A stretch of 13,949 nt of DNA from CAYQTL01 sp964420405 (GTDB lineage: Bacteria; Acidobacteriota; Thermoanaerobaculia; Thermoanaerobaculales; Sulfomarinibacteraceae), in assembly GCA_964420405.1 (NCBI GenBank), contig CAYQTL010000094.1, positions 1 through 13,949 on the forward strand. The letters run 5' to 3'. Within the stretch, counting starts at the first letter, position 1, and each line of letters opens with the position of its first letter. The position numbers and the translations under genes are program-made. Positions 1 to 6,285 of the stretch are shown here, one piece after another. Under the pieces are notes generated by a model. The model saw nothing but the letters and a program-made list of their open reading frames with translations. It was not told the origin of the DNA and made no database searches.

Positions 1-72
1 GGAAGCTGGCGCTACGGGGCCCTGCGCTCAGGATGGCGTCGACGAGGGGGGCGAAGCGCGCCATCGGGATCG
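1..72 (+). repeat. Dispersed intergenic element, copy 1 (cut by window edge)
   Basis: This stretch matches 3649-3720 almost base for base. By eye there is one single-base indel and about five mismatches, clustered around 42-52. Both copies run from GGAAGCTGGCGCTACGGGG through GCGCTCAGGATGGCGTCG to GAAGCGCGCCATCGGGATCG and lead straight into a GGGATC array. Both also lie directly 3' of a minus-strand gene. Copy 2 is preceded by a hairpin arm that would lie outside the window here, so the element probably continues to the left. The small open frame starting at ATG 33 is a by-product of the repeat. Confidence 0.85.
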
Positions 73-150
73 GGATCGGGATCGGGATCGGGATCGGGAG
101 CCCGATCGGGATCGGGATCGGGAGCCCGATCGGGATCGGGAACCGGAACG
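61..150 (+). repeat. GGGATC hexamer array with nested 24-bp tandem repeat
   Basis: A run of GGGATC units gives ten GATC sites between about 67 and 138. Inside it a 24-bp unit is perfectly duplicated (87-110 and 111-134). Each 24-mer contains GATCGGG-AG-CCCGATC (92-107 and 116-131), which can fold as a 7-bp hairpin with a minimal loop. The array decays to GGAACC/GGAACG variants towards 150 and ends about 45 bp from the stop of the glycosyltransferase gene, so it would be in that gene's 3' transcript. No U-tract follows, so a terminator role is only possible. Confidence 0.9.
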
Positions 151-193
151 GGACCGGAAGCGCAGCGTGTGGTCCAGGAAACGTCGCGGGCGC

Positions 194-1210
194 TCACGCC
201 ACGCACCAGAACCCACGCCCCTCCTCGAGGCCGAGGGCGAGCAGCCGGGCGCGGATCAGGTCGCGGGCGCCGCGGGAGGCGACGGCGGCGAGCACGACGC
301 TGGCGCCGTGGAGCATCGCCGGGAGGTCCTCCGCTCCGACGACCGGGCGCTCGCTCAGCGGGCGCCCGACCTTGACGGGATCGATGTCCACGAAGGCGTC
401 GACCGTCACACCCTCCGCGGCGAGCGCCCGCGCCAGGTCACGGCCGGTCGGGCCGGCGCCCCACACCACCACCCGGTCGGCGTCCGCCAGCGGCCGCCGT
501 GCCAGGTACCGGGCCTTCAACGCGAGGAACCGGCGCTTCGAGTAGCGCTCGTCTGTGCGCGTCAGGCGGTCCGGCCGGTCGCGCCAGAAGTACAGCACCT
601 CCGGCACCTTCCTGAAGCGCACCCCGGCCTCGAGCAGGCGCAGCCAGAGATCGTGGTCCTCGGCCCATTCCAGGTCGCGCCAGCCGCCGTGACGCTCGAG
701 GATCCCGCGCCGCACCGCCACGGAGGGGTGGACGACGGGCGCGTCGACGAACCGCTCGCGGGCGATGGCGTCGGGCGCCACGAGGCCGTCGAGCCATCGC
801 TCGTAGACCCGGAAGCCGCCGGCGATGCGCGATCTCGGTACGCAACGGACGAGGCAGGACACGACGCCGAGCCCCGGCTCGGCGTCGAGCGCCGCCAGCT
901 GCCGCTCCAGGCGCCGGGGATGGCACGCGTCGTCGGCGTCCATCCGCGCCACCACCGCCGCCCGGCACTCGGCCAGGCCGGCGTTGAGCGCCGCCACCAG
1001 CCCCTCAGCCGGCCGGTGGAGGACCCGCACCCGCGAATCGGCGCCCGCCCAGGCGTCCAGTACTTCGGCCGACCCGTCGGTGGAGCCGTCGTCCACGGCC
1101 AGCACCTCGTAGCGGGTCTCGGTCTGCCGTGCGAGGCTGCGGATCGCGAGGGGCAGGTGGGGCAGGCCGTCACGGACCGGGAGCAGGACGGAGACGCGGG
1201 GCGCAGTCAC
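194..1210 (-). CDS. GT2 glycosyltransferase with C-terminal Rossmann domain
   Basis: A predicted 338-residue family 2 glycosyltransferase. Residues 5-210 form the GT-A domain: RVSVLLPVRDG at the N-terminus, nucleotide-binding VDDGSTDGS (39-47), DADD metal-binding motif (91-94) and the acceptor-side EDHDLWLRL (184-192). A second domain at about 245-338 has VVVWGAGPTGRDLA (248-260) and FVDIDP (273-278), a Rossmann-like nucleotide-binding fold of the kind fused to some polysaccharide glycosyltransferases. No membrane segments are visible, so it is probably cytoplasmic and acts on a surface glycan precursor; donor and acceptor cannot be told. The GTG start at 1210 is chosen because the GT-A fold begins immediately after it and no good start precedes it in frame. 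It follows the PAS-like gene by 61 bp on the same strand and may be the last gene of that transcript. Confidence 0.88.
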   Translation of the reverse strand: MTAPRVSVLLPVRDGLPHLPLAIRSLARQTETRYEVLAVDDGSTDGSAEVLDAWAGADSRVRVLHRPAEGLVAALNAGLAECRAAVVARMDADDACHPRRLERQLAALDAEPGLGVVSCLVRCVPRSRIAGGFRVYERWLDGLVAPDAIARERFVDAPVVHPSVAVRRGILERHGGWRDLEWAEDHDLWLRLLEAGVRFRKVPEVLYFWRDRPDRLTRTDERYSKRRFLALKARYLARRPLADADRVVVWGAGPTGRDLARALAAEGVTVDAFVDIDPVKVGRPLSERPVVGAEDLPAMLHGASVVLAAVASRGARDLIRARLLALGLEEGRGFWCVA

Positions 1211-1271
1211 GCCGCGGGCCGCCCCGCTCCCGCCCGGCGCCCGCGACGCCGACCCGGTCCGCCTGGCGACG

Positions 1272-1823
1272 TCACGGCACCGCGATGTCTTCCATCCACT
1301 CGCTGTGGCACGCCGGGCAGATGCCGTGCGACACACGGGGGACCCGCTCCTCGCGGAGCAGGCCGAGCCGCTCCGTCGCCTCCTCCAGCGGCGCCCACTC
1401 GTCGCCGACTCGAACCGCCTTGCACCAGCTGCACATGGACAGCAGGGCCGGGCTCCGCTCCACGTTCCGGTCGAGCAGCGGCTGCACCGCGCGGGGCTTG
1501 ACGGACAGCGTCGCCACCCGGACGCGGACACCGCCACGGTCGCCTCGCAGCAGGGTGGCCTCCATCTCGCGCCGCACCCGGGGCGAGTCGCACCGCAGGC
1601 CCACGGTCACGGGCCCGGCCGAGGACCGGCAGCGTCCGAGCAGCTCCCGCCACAGCAGCTGCATCTCGGCTCCGGTGACGAAGTCGAGAAGCCTCCGGCC
1701 GAGGCAGGCCCCGCCGGCCAGCTCGGGGGCGTCGTTGTCGACCGCGAACTCGTCCCAGCTCGGCGACACCCACACCAGGCGGTCGTCGGCATCGAGCTCG
1801 TACTCCACCAGTCGCCCGATCAC
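1272..1823 (-). CDS. PAS-like sensor protein with C-terminal Cys-pair motif
   Basis: A 183-residue soluble protein. The N-terminal half (about 1-110) resembles a PAS-type sensory domain: YELDADDRLVWVSPSWDEFA, then a LGRRLLDFVT segment. The C-terminal part has C131-x2-C134 (MCSWCK) and C169-x2-C172 (HGICPACH). That pattern recurs at the end of many bacterial PAS and response-regulator proteins and may bind metal. There is no kinase, cyclase or DNA-binding domain, so it may be a small sensor or adaptor; ligand and output are unknown. The GTG start overlaps the stop of the upstream membrane-protein gene by four bases (GTGA), suggesting translational coupling. An alternative reading is a degenerate heme-free PAS without signalling function. 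Confidence 0.75.
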   Translation of the reverse strand: MIGRLVEYELDADDRLVWVSPSWDEFAVDNDAPELAGGACLGRRLLDFVTGAEMQLLWRELLGRCRSSAGPVTVGLRCDSPRVRREMEATLLRGDRGGVRVRVATLSVKPRAVQPLLDRNVERSPALLSMCSWCKAVRVGDEWAPLEEATERLGLLREERVPRVSHGICPACHSEWMEDIAVP

Positions 1824-2248
1824 GTCCGCTCCTCTCGCTCTCCCCCTCCGCCCGCGGGGCCCGACCGGCGCCTGGCCAGCGCCGCGAGTGCGAGCCCTCC
1901 AGAGCCCAGCACCGCCGCCACCCAGTAGGCCGGATGCTCGAGCAGGTACCGGCCGAGGGACCGTGGCGCCTCACCTCCGGCGCCGTGGCCGGAGAGTCGA
2001 TGGACCACCAGCGACACCGCGGTCGCCGCGAGCGCGCCGGCGCCGGTCGACGTCGCGACACGCACCATGGCCCGCACGCCCCGCGGAGGGTCGATACGTG
2101 GCACCGACGGACCCTCCCGGCGGCGATCGCCGCCGACGGCGATCGCCGCGGCGGCCAGACCCGAAGCCAGTGCCGCACCGCCGAGCAGCAGGCCGGCCAG
2201 GAGCAGCCAGGAGTGGATCGCATCCGCCATGACCGCCCATGGTGCCAC
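1820..2248 (-). CDS. Small membrane protein of unknown function
   Basis: A predicted 142-residue protein with three likely membrane helices: about 13-38 (SWLLLAGLLLGGAALASGLAAA), about 60-82 (MVRVATSTGAGALAATAVSLVV) and about 107-126 (YWVAAVLGSGGLALAALA). The Arg/Gly-rich tail ends at the GTGA overlap with the PAS-like gene. I do not recognise the family. It lies 16 bp after the pyrD stop on the same strand, so co-transcription is likely. The start is uncertain: GTG at 2248 has a weak GAGCGGG upstream, and an in-frame ATG at 2230 would shorten the protein by six residues. Its coupling to the PAS-like gene hints that the pair works together at the membrane; that is inference. Confidence 0.65.
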   Translation of the reverse strand: MAPWAVMADAIHSWLLLAGLLLGGAALASGLAAAAIAVGGDRRREGPSVPRIDPPRGVRAMVRVATSTGAGALAATAVSLVVHRLSGHGAGGEAPRSLGRYLLEHPAYWVAAVLGSGGLALAALARRRSGPAGGGGEREERT

Positions 2249-2264
2249 ATCCCGCTCGACGGGG

Positions 2265-3293
2265 TCAGGCCTGCTCGACGATCTCGCGCACCAGCCCGGG
2301 GCCGGCGTAGATGAAGCCGGTGTAGACCTGCACCAGGGTCGCGCCGGCGTCGAGCTTGGCGCGGGCGTCGCCGGCGCTCATGATCCCGCCGACGCCCACG
2401 ATCGGCAGCCCGGGCCCGGCGTGGGCCCGGATGGCGGCGATCACCTCGGTCGCCCGCGCGGTGAGCGCCGCCCCCGACAGGCCGCCCTCCTCGCCTGCCC
2501 GGCGATGTCCGGCCACCGGGTCGCGCGACAGCGTCGTGTTGGTGGCGATGACGCCGTCCATCCCGGCGGCGAGAATCGCGTCGACCGCGGTGCGCAGCTG
2601 AGCGTCGACCAGGTCCGGCGCGAGCTTCACCAGCACCGGCACCCGCCGGCCGATGCGGCCCGCAACCTCGTCCCGCCGCGCCGCCACCGCGCCGAGCAGC
2701 TCCTCGAGGAAGCCGCGCTCCTGCAGCCGCCGCAGCCCCGGCGTGTTGGGCGAGGAGATGTTCACCGCCAGGTAGTCGGCGAGCGGGGCGAACACGTCCA
2801 CCAGCTCCTCGTAGTCGTGGGCCGCCTCCTCCAGCGGGGTCGTCTTCTGCTTGCCGATGTTGACGCCGAGGACGACGTCGTAGGGCCGGTCGCCGTCCCG
2901 CAGCCGCGCCGCCACCGCGGTCGCGCCGTCGCCGGGGAACCCCATCCGGTTGATCAGGGAGCGGTGCTCGGGCAGCCGGAACACCCGCGGCCGCGGGTTG
3001 CCGGGCTGGGCCTCTGGGGTGACGGTCCCTACCTCCACGTGGCCGAAGCCGAGCGCCGCGAGACCGCGCCAGGCGAGGCCGTCCTTGTCCCAGCCCGCCG
3101 CGAGGCCGACGCGATTGGGAAAGCGCACGCCGAACGCCTCCACCGGCTGGGCGTGGCGCGGCCGGTAGCGCGCTGCGATCACTGCCCGCAGGCCCGGCGT
3201 CCGCCCGGCCCGCGCGATCGCCTCCAGCGCCACCCGGTGGGCCGCCTCCGGCTCGAGCCGGAACAGCAGCGCGCGCGACAGGGGGTACAGCAT
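2265..3293 (-). CDS. pyrD: Dihydroorotate dehydrogenase (quinone), class 2
   Basis: Oxidises dihydroorotate to orotate with FMN and passes electrons to membrane quinone, the fourth step of pyrimidine synthesis. At 342 residues it has the class 2 length. The N-terminal amphipathic helix (MLYPLSRALLFRLEPEAAHR) is the membrane and quinone contact typical of this class. Motifs in order: LAAGWDKDG (64-72), VEVGTVTPEAQPGNPRPR (86-103), LINRMGF (113-119), GVNIGK (143-148), NISSPNTPGLR (178-188, carrying the catalytic Ser of class 2), LVKLAPDL (221-228), NTT (252-254), GVGGI (300-304) and VQVYTGFIY (321-329). The start ATG 3293 is where similarity begins; the frame stays open upstream but through repeats. 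It has no Shine-Dalgarno; a TAGAAT hexamer lies 10 nt upstream. First gene of the four-gene minus-strand run. Confidence 0.96.
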   Translation of the reverse strand: MLYPLSRALLFRLEPEAAHRVALEAIARAGRTPGLRAVIAARYRPRHAQPVEAFGVRFPNRVGLAAGWDKDGLAWRGLAALGFGHVEVGTVTPEAQPGNPRPRVFRLPEHRSLINRMGFPGDGATAVAARLRDGDRPYDVVLGVNIGKQKTTPLEEAAHDYEELVDVFAPLADYLAVNISSPNTPGLRRLQERGFLEELLGAVAARRDEVAGRIGRRVPVLVKLAPDLVDAQLRTAVDAILAAGMDGVIATNTTLSRDPVAGHRRAGEEGGLSGAALTARATEVIAAIRAHAGPGLPIVGVGGIMSAGDARAKLDAGATLVQVYTGFIYAGPGLVREIVEQA

Positions 3294-3303
3294 CGTCGTC
3301 CGG

Positions 3304-3309
3304 ATTCTA
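3304..3309 (-). promoter_or_regulatory. Predicted -10 element (TAGAAT) of pyrD
   Basis: On the minus strand TAGAAT ends 10 nt before the pyrD ATG, in a setting otherwise almost free of A/T-rich hexamers. A start site 6-8 nt downstream would leave a leader of only a few bases, fitting the absence of a Shine-Dalgarno. No TTGACA-like -35 is seen; GATCGG, the end of the neighbouring GGGATC array, sits at the 17-bp spacing. Confidence 0.55.
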
Positions 3310-3325
3310 CCTTCGCCATCGGCTT

Positions 3326-3380
3326 GCCGATCCCGATCTCGTCCCCGATCCCGTTCCCGATCCCGATCCCGATCCCGATG
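3326..3380 (-). repeat. GGGATC array upstream of pyrD
   Basis: On the minus strand this reads CATCGGGATC, further GGGATC units, then GGGAAC, GGGATC, GGGGAC, GAGATC and GGGATC: nine period-6 units with point changes. It begins with the same CATCGGGATC edge seen at 62 and 5197 and ends 17 bp before the TAGAAT hexamer, so it covers the place where a -35 element and activator sites would lie. Confidence 0.85.
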
Positions 3381-3422
3381 ACGGCGGACGCGTTCAGCGA
3401 CAGCGGCAGCGGACAGCCCGCC

Positions 3423-3461
3423 AGCGACCCCGGCCCCCCTCCCGTCCGCGTCCGTGTCCGA
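3423..3461 (-). repeat. Degenerate copy of the GGGCGAC-hairpin element
   Basis: The plus strand reads AGCGACCCCGGCCCCCCTCCC followed by GTCCGC, GTCCGT, GTCCGA. This lines up with the reverse complement of 7940-7992 (GCGACACCGGTCGCCCCC, then TCCCGCGTCCGCGTCCGTG). The hairpin arms are decayed here. It suggests a third, older member of the family, but the match is short and low in complexity. Confidence 0.5.
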
Positions 3462-3507
3462 ACGGCGCCGGCCGCTCACCGTGACACCGCCCGGGTCCAC
3501 GGTGCCG

Positions 3508-3554
3508 CTGTCCCTGACGCTGTCGCTGCATCGTGGGCACGGACGAGGGTGAGG
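3508..3554 (+). repeat. CTGTCC/CTGACG hexamers and head module of the hairpin element
   Basis: Period-6 units CTGTCC, CTGACG, CTGTCG (3508-3525) lead into a 30-bp block at 3525-3554 (GCTGCATCG, one base, GGGCACGGACGAGGG, then TGAGGA). That block matches the reverse complement of 12277-12307 with about two mismatches. At 7932 the same GCTGCATCG head leads into the full hairpin element, whereas here it leads into a different module, the inverted pair at 3559-3666. The intergenic elements are therefore mosaic. Confidence 0.7.
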
Positions 3555-3558
3555 ACTA

Positions 3559-3666
3559 CCCGTCGCGCCGGCTTCCAGCCGGCAGCCACGTCCGAGCCTG
3601 GTGTACCGGTCCGCGGGAGCCCGTCACGGCCTGCGAAGCCTGCCAGCTGGAAGCTGGCGCTACGGG
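3559..3666. repeat. Inverted pair of palindromic REP-like arms
   Basis: Two 26-bp arms, 3559-3584 and 3641-3666, are inverted copies of each other with three mismatches, separated by 56 bp. Each arm is itself a hairpin with a 7-bp stem and 3-nt loop: GCCGGCT-TCC-AGCCGGC at 3567-3583 and GCCAGCT-GGA-AGCTGGC at 3642-3658. The two stems differ by compensating changes (CGG/CCG to CAG/CTG), so pairing is kept. The right arm continues into the dispersed element at 3649-3720. The architecture resembles REP/BIME elements moved by REP-associated tyrosine transposases; no such transposase is in the window. Confidence 0.75.
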
Positions 3667-3720
3667 GCCTGCGCTCAGGATGGCGTCGCCGTGTGCGTCG
3701 AAGCGCGCCATCGGGATCGA
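3649..3720 (+). repeat. Dispersed intergenic element, copy 2
   Basis: Second copy of the element at 1-72, with the same order: palindrome half, GCTACGGGG, GCGCTCAGGATGGCGTCG, variable bases, GAAGCGCGCCATCGGGATCG, then a hexamer array. It sits between the REP-like arm and the M28 peptidase stop codon, the same 3'-of-gene placement as copy 1. Confidence 0.85.
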
Positions 3721-3757
3721 GAGCGGGAGCGGGATCGGGAGCGGGATCGGGGGCGGG
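3711..3757 (+). repeat. GGGATC/GGGAGC array abutting a stop codon
   Basis: Hexamer units GGGATC, GAGAGC, GGGAGC, GGGATC, GGGAGC, GGGATC, GGGGGC run directly up to the TAG of the M28 peptidase gene (3758-3760 on the plus strand). Period six is kept although the unit varies. It begins with the CGCCATCGGGATC edge shared with copy 1. Confidence 0.85.
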
Positions 3758-5149
3758 CTACTCTCTCGCCACGGCGGGGGCCGGGTCCGACCACGCACCG
3801 GCGTCGCCGGACTCGAAGCCGTCCTCGAACAGCACACCGGGCGGGCGGGCGCCGGCCATCAGCGCCACCGAGGCGACGTTCATCCGCAGGATCTCCTCAC
3901 CCATCCCCTGCACCAGCTTGTCGATGGTGTCGGTGGTGCAGTGGTACCAGACGTACTGGTCCCAGTCGTCCTCGATGGTGAGCACCGCCGGCCGATGCTG
4001 CTGGAGGAACGGCACGTGGTCCGAGCCGAACCAGAAGAAGCTCTGGTGCACGCCGAGGCTGGTGTAGTCGGCCGCGGCCTGTGCCATCAGGTTCAGCTGG
4101 GCGACGCCGTCCGGGTCGTCGGTCTCGAGCAGCACGTCGCGGGTGGCGTCGACGCTGTAGGCGATCATGTCCATGATCACCACCCCCTGGACGTCGGCGA
4201 GATCGCCCGACGCCGTCAGGTCGGCGACGTGGTCCTCGCTGCCGTACAGGCCCTGCTCTTCGCCGCCGTAGGCCACGAACACGACCGTCGCGTCGGGCGG
4301 GTTGAACGCGAGCACCCGCGCCATCTCGAGCACCCCGGCAGCCCCCGACGCGTTGTCCTCGGCCCCGTAGGCCGGGTTGCCGACGCCGCAGCCCGAGGAC
4401 GTCGCGTCGTAGTGCCCGCCGACGATGTAGATGTCGTCGGGCCGGGTGGAGCCGGCAAGCACCGCCATCACATTGGAGGCGGTGGTGCCGCCGACCTGGA
4501 ACGACGGCGTCGACACCTGCATCCCCGGCAGCTCGGCGAAGCGCGCGACGAGCCAGTCCCGGGCGTCGAGAACCTCCGTGCGGTGGGTGTAGCGGTCCCA
4601 CTGCTGGAGGGTGTCGACCGCCGCGAACCAGCGGGCGCCGTCGAGCTGGTCCACCACGGCCTGGATCTCCGGGTCGACCGCCTTCGGGTCGGGTGCCACA
4701 CGCCGCAGCACGACCGTGTCCGGAGGCAGCGGTGCCATCGCCGGGTGGCGCCGGTCGGCCGACGGGTCCGGCAGGCGCTCGACCGCCACCGCTTCGAGAA
4801 CGGCGTAGCCCCTGTGGGTGGCGAGCACCCGGAAGCCGCGCGCGACGAGCTCCGACGGAGGCACACCGCGGGCGACCCACAGGCGGTCACGGTCGACCTC
4901 GCCGAGACGTTCGCGCACCGGCGCGACCGGCGTCCCGTCGCCTCGGGCGACCTCACCGCACACCACCATGCTCGGCCCCAGCTCCACCCACCAGCCGGCT
5001 GCCGCGGCCACAGCCGCCCGCTCGCCAGGCGTCGCTCCGTCGAGCGCCACCACCGCGCACGGGTCGCCGGCCACGGCAACCGCCCCCCCGGTGAGCACCG
5101 TCACCGCCACCGTCGCCCGCAGCCAACCGCTCCCAAGTCTCCTGTGCAT
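3758..5149 (-). CDS. Secreted M28-family zinc metallopeptidase
   Basis: A 463-residue protein, probably a secreted aminopeptidase. An N-terminal signal peptide (MHRRLGSGWLRATVAVTVLTGGAVAVAG) is followed by about 150 residues without a recognised family, then the M28 domain. Metal-binding and catalytic positions: H246 and D248 in GGHYDA, D265 in AEDNASG, E297/E298 in YGGEEQGLYGS, D327 in IMDMIAYS and H403 in WYHCTTDTID, with GSDHVPF (375-381) also typical. All expected ligands are present, so it should be active. The C-terminus has VLFEDGFESGDAGAWS (439-454), a short tail found on many secreted proteins of Acidobacteria and Xanthomonadales and thought to mark export or surface handling. ATG 5149 is preferred over GTG 5158, which overlaps a TATAGT -10-like hexamer. 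Substrate is unknown. Confidence 0.92.
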   Translation of the reverse strand: MHRRLGSGWLRATVAVTVLTGGAVAVAGDPCAVVALDGATPGERAAVAAAAGWWVELGPSMVVCGEVARGDGTPVAPVRERLGEVDRDRLWVARGVPPSELVARGFRVLATHRGYAVLEAVAVERLPDPSADRRHPAMAPLPPDTVVLRRVAPDPKAVDPEIQAVVDQLDGARWFAAVDTLQQWDRYTHRTEVLDARDWLVARFAELPGMQVSTPSFQVGGTTASNVMAVLAGSTRPDDIYIVGGHYDATSSGCGVGNPAYGAEDNASGAAGVLEMARVLAFNPPDATVVFVAYGGEEQGLYGSEDHVADLTASGDLADVQGVVIMDMIAYSVDATRDVLLETDDPDGVAQLNLMAQAAADYTSLGVHQSFFWFGSDHVPFLQQHRPAVLTIEDDWDQYVWYHCTTDTIDKLVQGMGEEILRMNVASVALMAGARPPGVLFEDGFESGDAGAWSDPAPAVARE

Positions 5150-5156
5150 GGGCGTC

Positions 5157-5162
5157 ACTATA
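5157..5162 (-). promoter_or_regulatory. Predicted -10 element (TATAGT) of the M28 peptidase gene
   Basis: Minus-strand TATAGT ends 7 nt before ATG 5149, with no Shine-Dalgarno in between, predicting a leaderless transcript. The upstream DNA is very GC-rich with no clear -35. Confidence 0.6.
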
Positions 5163-5194
5163 CCCCGGGCGGCCGAGCCCTACGGCCCGCGTCT

Positions 5195-5232
5195 GCCATC
5201 GGGATCGGGATCGGGATCGGGATCGGAGGGGG
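5195..5232 (+). repeat. GGGATC array between divergent promoters
   Basis: GCCATCGGGATC, three more GGGATC units, then GGAGG. It starts with the CCATCGGGATC edge of the arrays at 61 and 3711 and ends with the ATCGGAGG edge of the arrays at 12121 and 12364. It lies 33 bp from the M28 -10 hexamer and 41 bp from the DUF362 -10 hexamer, so one array serves a divergent promoter pair. Confidence 0.88.
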
Positions 5233-5273
5233 CCGGCGGCGAGCCGGGGGCGCCGGGGCCGGGCGGTCCGCGG

Positions 5274-5279
5274 TATGAT
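5274..5279 (+). promoter_or_regulatory. Predicted -10 element (TATGAT) of the DUF362 gene
   Basis: TATGAT ends 7 nt before ATG 5287, the same geometry as for the M28 gene on the opposite strand. The in-frame ATG at 5275 falls inside this hexamer, so 5287 is the more likely start. Confidence 0.62.
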
Positions 5280-5286
5280 CGGGCCG

Positions 5287-6285
5287 ATGGAGGACGCCCG
5301 CCACCCGTACCGCGATGCCGACGCGGTCGATCGGAGGACCGTCCTGCGCCGGTGGCTGCCCGCCGCCGCCGCGGGGGTCGGGTTCGCCGCCGCGACCGCC
5401 GCCCTCGCCGGCCGGCCCGGCCGCCACCGCCCCCCGGAGGTCGGCGACGAGCCGCTGTCCGCACCTCCCGACTGGCGACGTGAGCCCGACGCGCCCGGCC
5501 GGATCGCGATCGCCTCCGGCGAAGGCCCGGCCGCCAACCTCCGGCGGGCGCTGGCGGCGCTCGGCGGCATCGAGGCGTTCGTGGCTCCGGGGGAGACGGT
5601 GGTCGTCAAGCCCAACTGCGCCTGGGACCGACGCCCAGAGCAGGCCGCCAACACCGACCCCGAGCTGGTCGCCGAGCTGGTACGCCAATGTCTCGCGGCC
5701 GGGGCGTCGCGGGTGGTGGTGGCCGACAACACCTGCCACGACCCGACGCGGGCGTTCCGTACCTCGGGGATCGGCCCCGCCGCCGAGTCGGCCGGCGCCA
5801 CCGTCGCACACCAGAGCTCCGGCGGCACCGTCGCGATGGATCTCGGCGGGATCGTGCTCGGCCGCTGGGACGTGCTGGCGGCCCTCGCCACGGCCGACCG
5901 GGTCATCAACGTCCCGATCGTCAAGCACCACTCCCTGTCCCGGGCCACCCTCGGCATGAAGAACTGGTTCGGCGCCATCGTCGGCGGACGGTCGCAGCTC
6001 CACCAGCGGATCGCGGAGTCGTGCGCCGAGCTGGGTGCGGCGTTCCGTCCGACCCTGACGGTGGTCGACGCGACCCGCGTGCTCACCGGCGGCGGCCCGA
6101 CGGGCGGATCGCTGGCGCTGGTGCGAAGCCTCGACCGGGTGGCGGTCGCCACCGACCCGGTCGCGGCGGACGCCTGGGGCGGCGAGCAGCTCGAGCTCCG
6201 ACCCGACGAGCTCCACCACCTGCCGATCGCCGAACGCCTCGGCCTCGGCTCCGCCGACTGGCGCTCGCTGGAGGTCGCGGGATGA
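5287..6285 (+). CDS. Tat-exported DUF362 family protein
   Basis: A 332-residue DUF362 protein. Residues 15-42 (DRRTVLRRW, then LPAAAAGVGFAAATAALAG) form a twin-arginine signal with R16-R17, so the protein is predicted to be exported folded. DUF362 motifs: VVVKPNCAW (105-113), VVVADNTCHDPTRAF (143-157), RVINVPIVKHHSLSRATLGMKNWFGAIVGG (205-234) and the late DPVAADAWG segment. It lacks the ferredoxin-type Cys motifs of some DUF362 proteins; the four Cys visible are scattered. Its stop overlaps the next start by four bases (ATGA), so it is coupled to the polyferredoxin and probably acts in the same redox process. The biochemical role of DUF362 is poorly defined. ATG 5287 is chosen because the earlier ATG 5275 lies within a TATGAT hexamer. 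Confidence 0.9.
   Translation: MEDARHPYRDADAVDRRTVLRRWLPAAAAGVGFAAATAALAGRPGRHRPPEVGDEPLSAPPDWRREPDAPGRIAIASGEGPAANLRRALAALGGIEAFVAPGETVVVKPNCAWDRRPEQAANTDPELVAELVRQCLAAGASRVVVADNTCHDPTRAFRTSGIGPAAESAGATVAHQSSGGTVAMDLGGIVLGRWDVLAALATADRVINVPIVKHHSLSRATLGMKNWFGAIVGGRSQLHQRIAESCAELGAAFRPTLTVVDATRVLTGGGPTGGSLALVRSLDRVAVATDPVAADAWGGEQLELRPDELHHLPIAERLGLGSADWRSLEVAG

Noticed and set aside
61..150. CRISPR array
   Set aside because: Units are 6 bp with no spacers and no cas genes nearby.
33..545. Plus-strand frame rich in IGIGIG dipeptides
   Set aside because: It is a translation of the GGGATC array followed by the antisense of the glycosyltransferase gene; no independent protein signal.
3294..3757. 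Insertion sequence remnant in the long spacer
   Set aside because: No transposase fragment or terminal repeat with target duplication was found; the inverted arms are short and REP-like.
2067..4067. 666-codon plus-strand frame over pyrD
   Set aside because: Antisense to a well-supported pyrD and crosses the spacer repeats; composition is Arg/Pro/His-rich without domains.
3533..5278. 581-codon plus-strand frame over the M28 gene
   Set aside because: Antisense of the peptidase, which has all metal ligands, plus repeat-coded ends.
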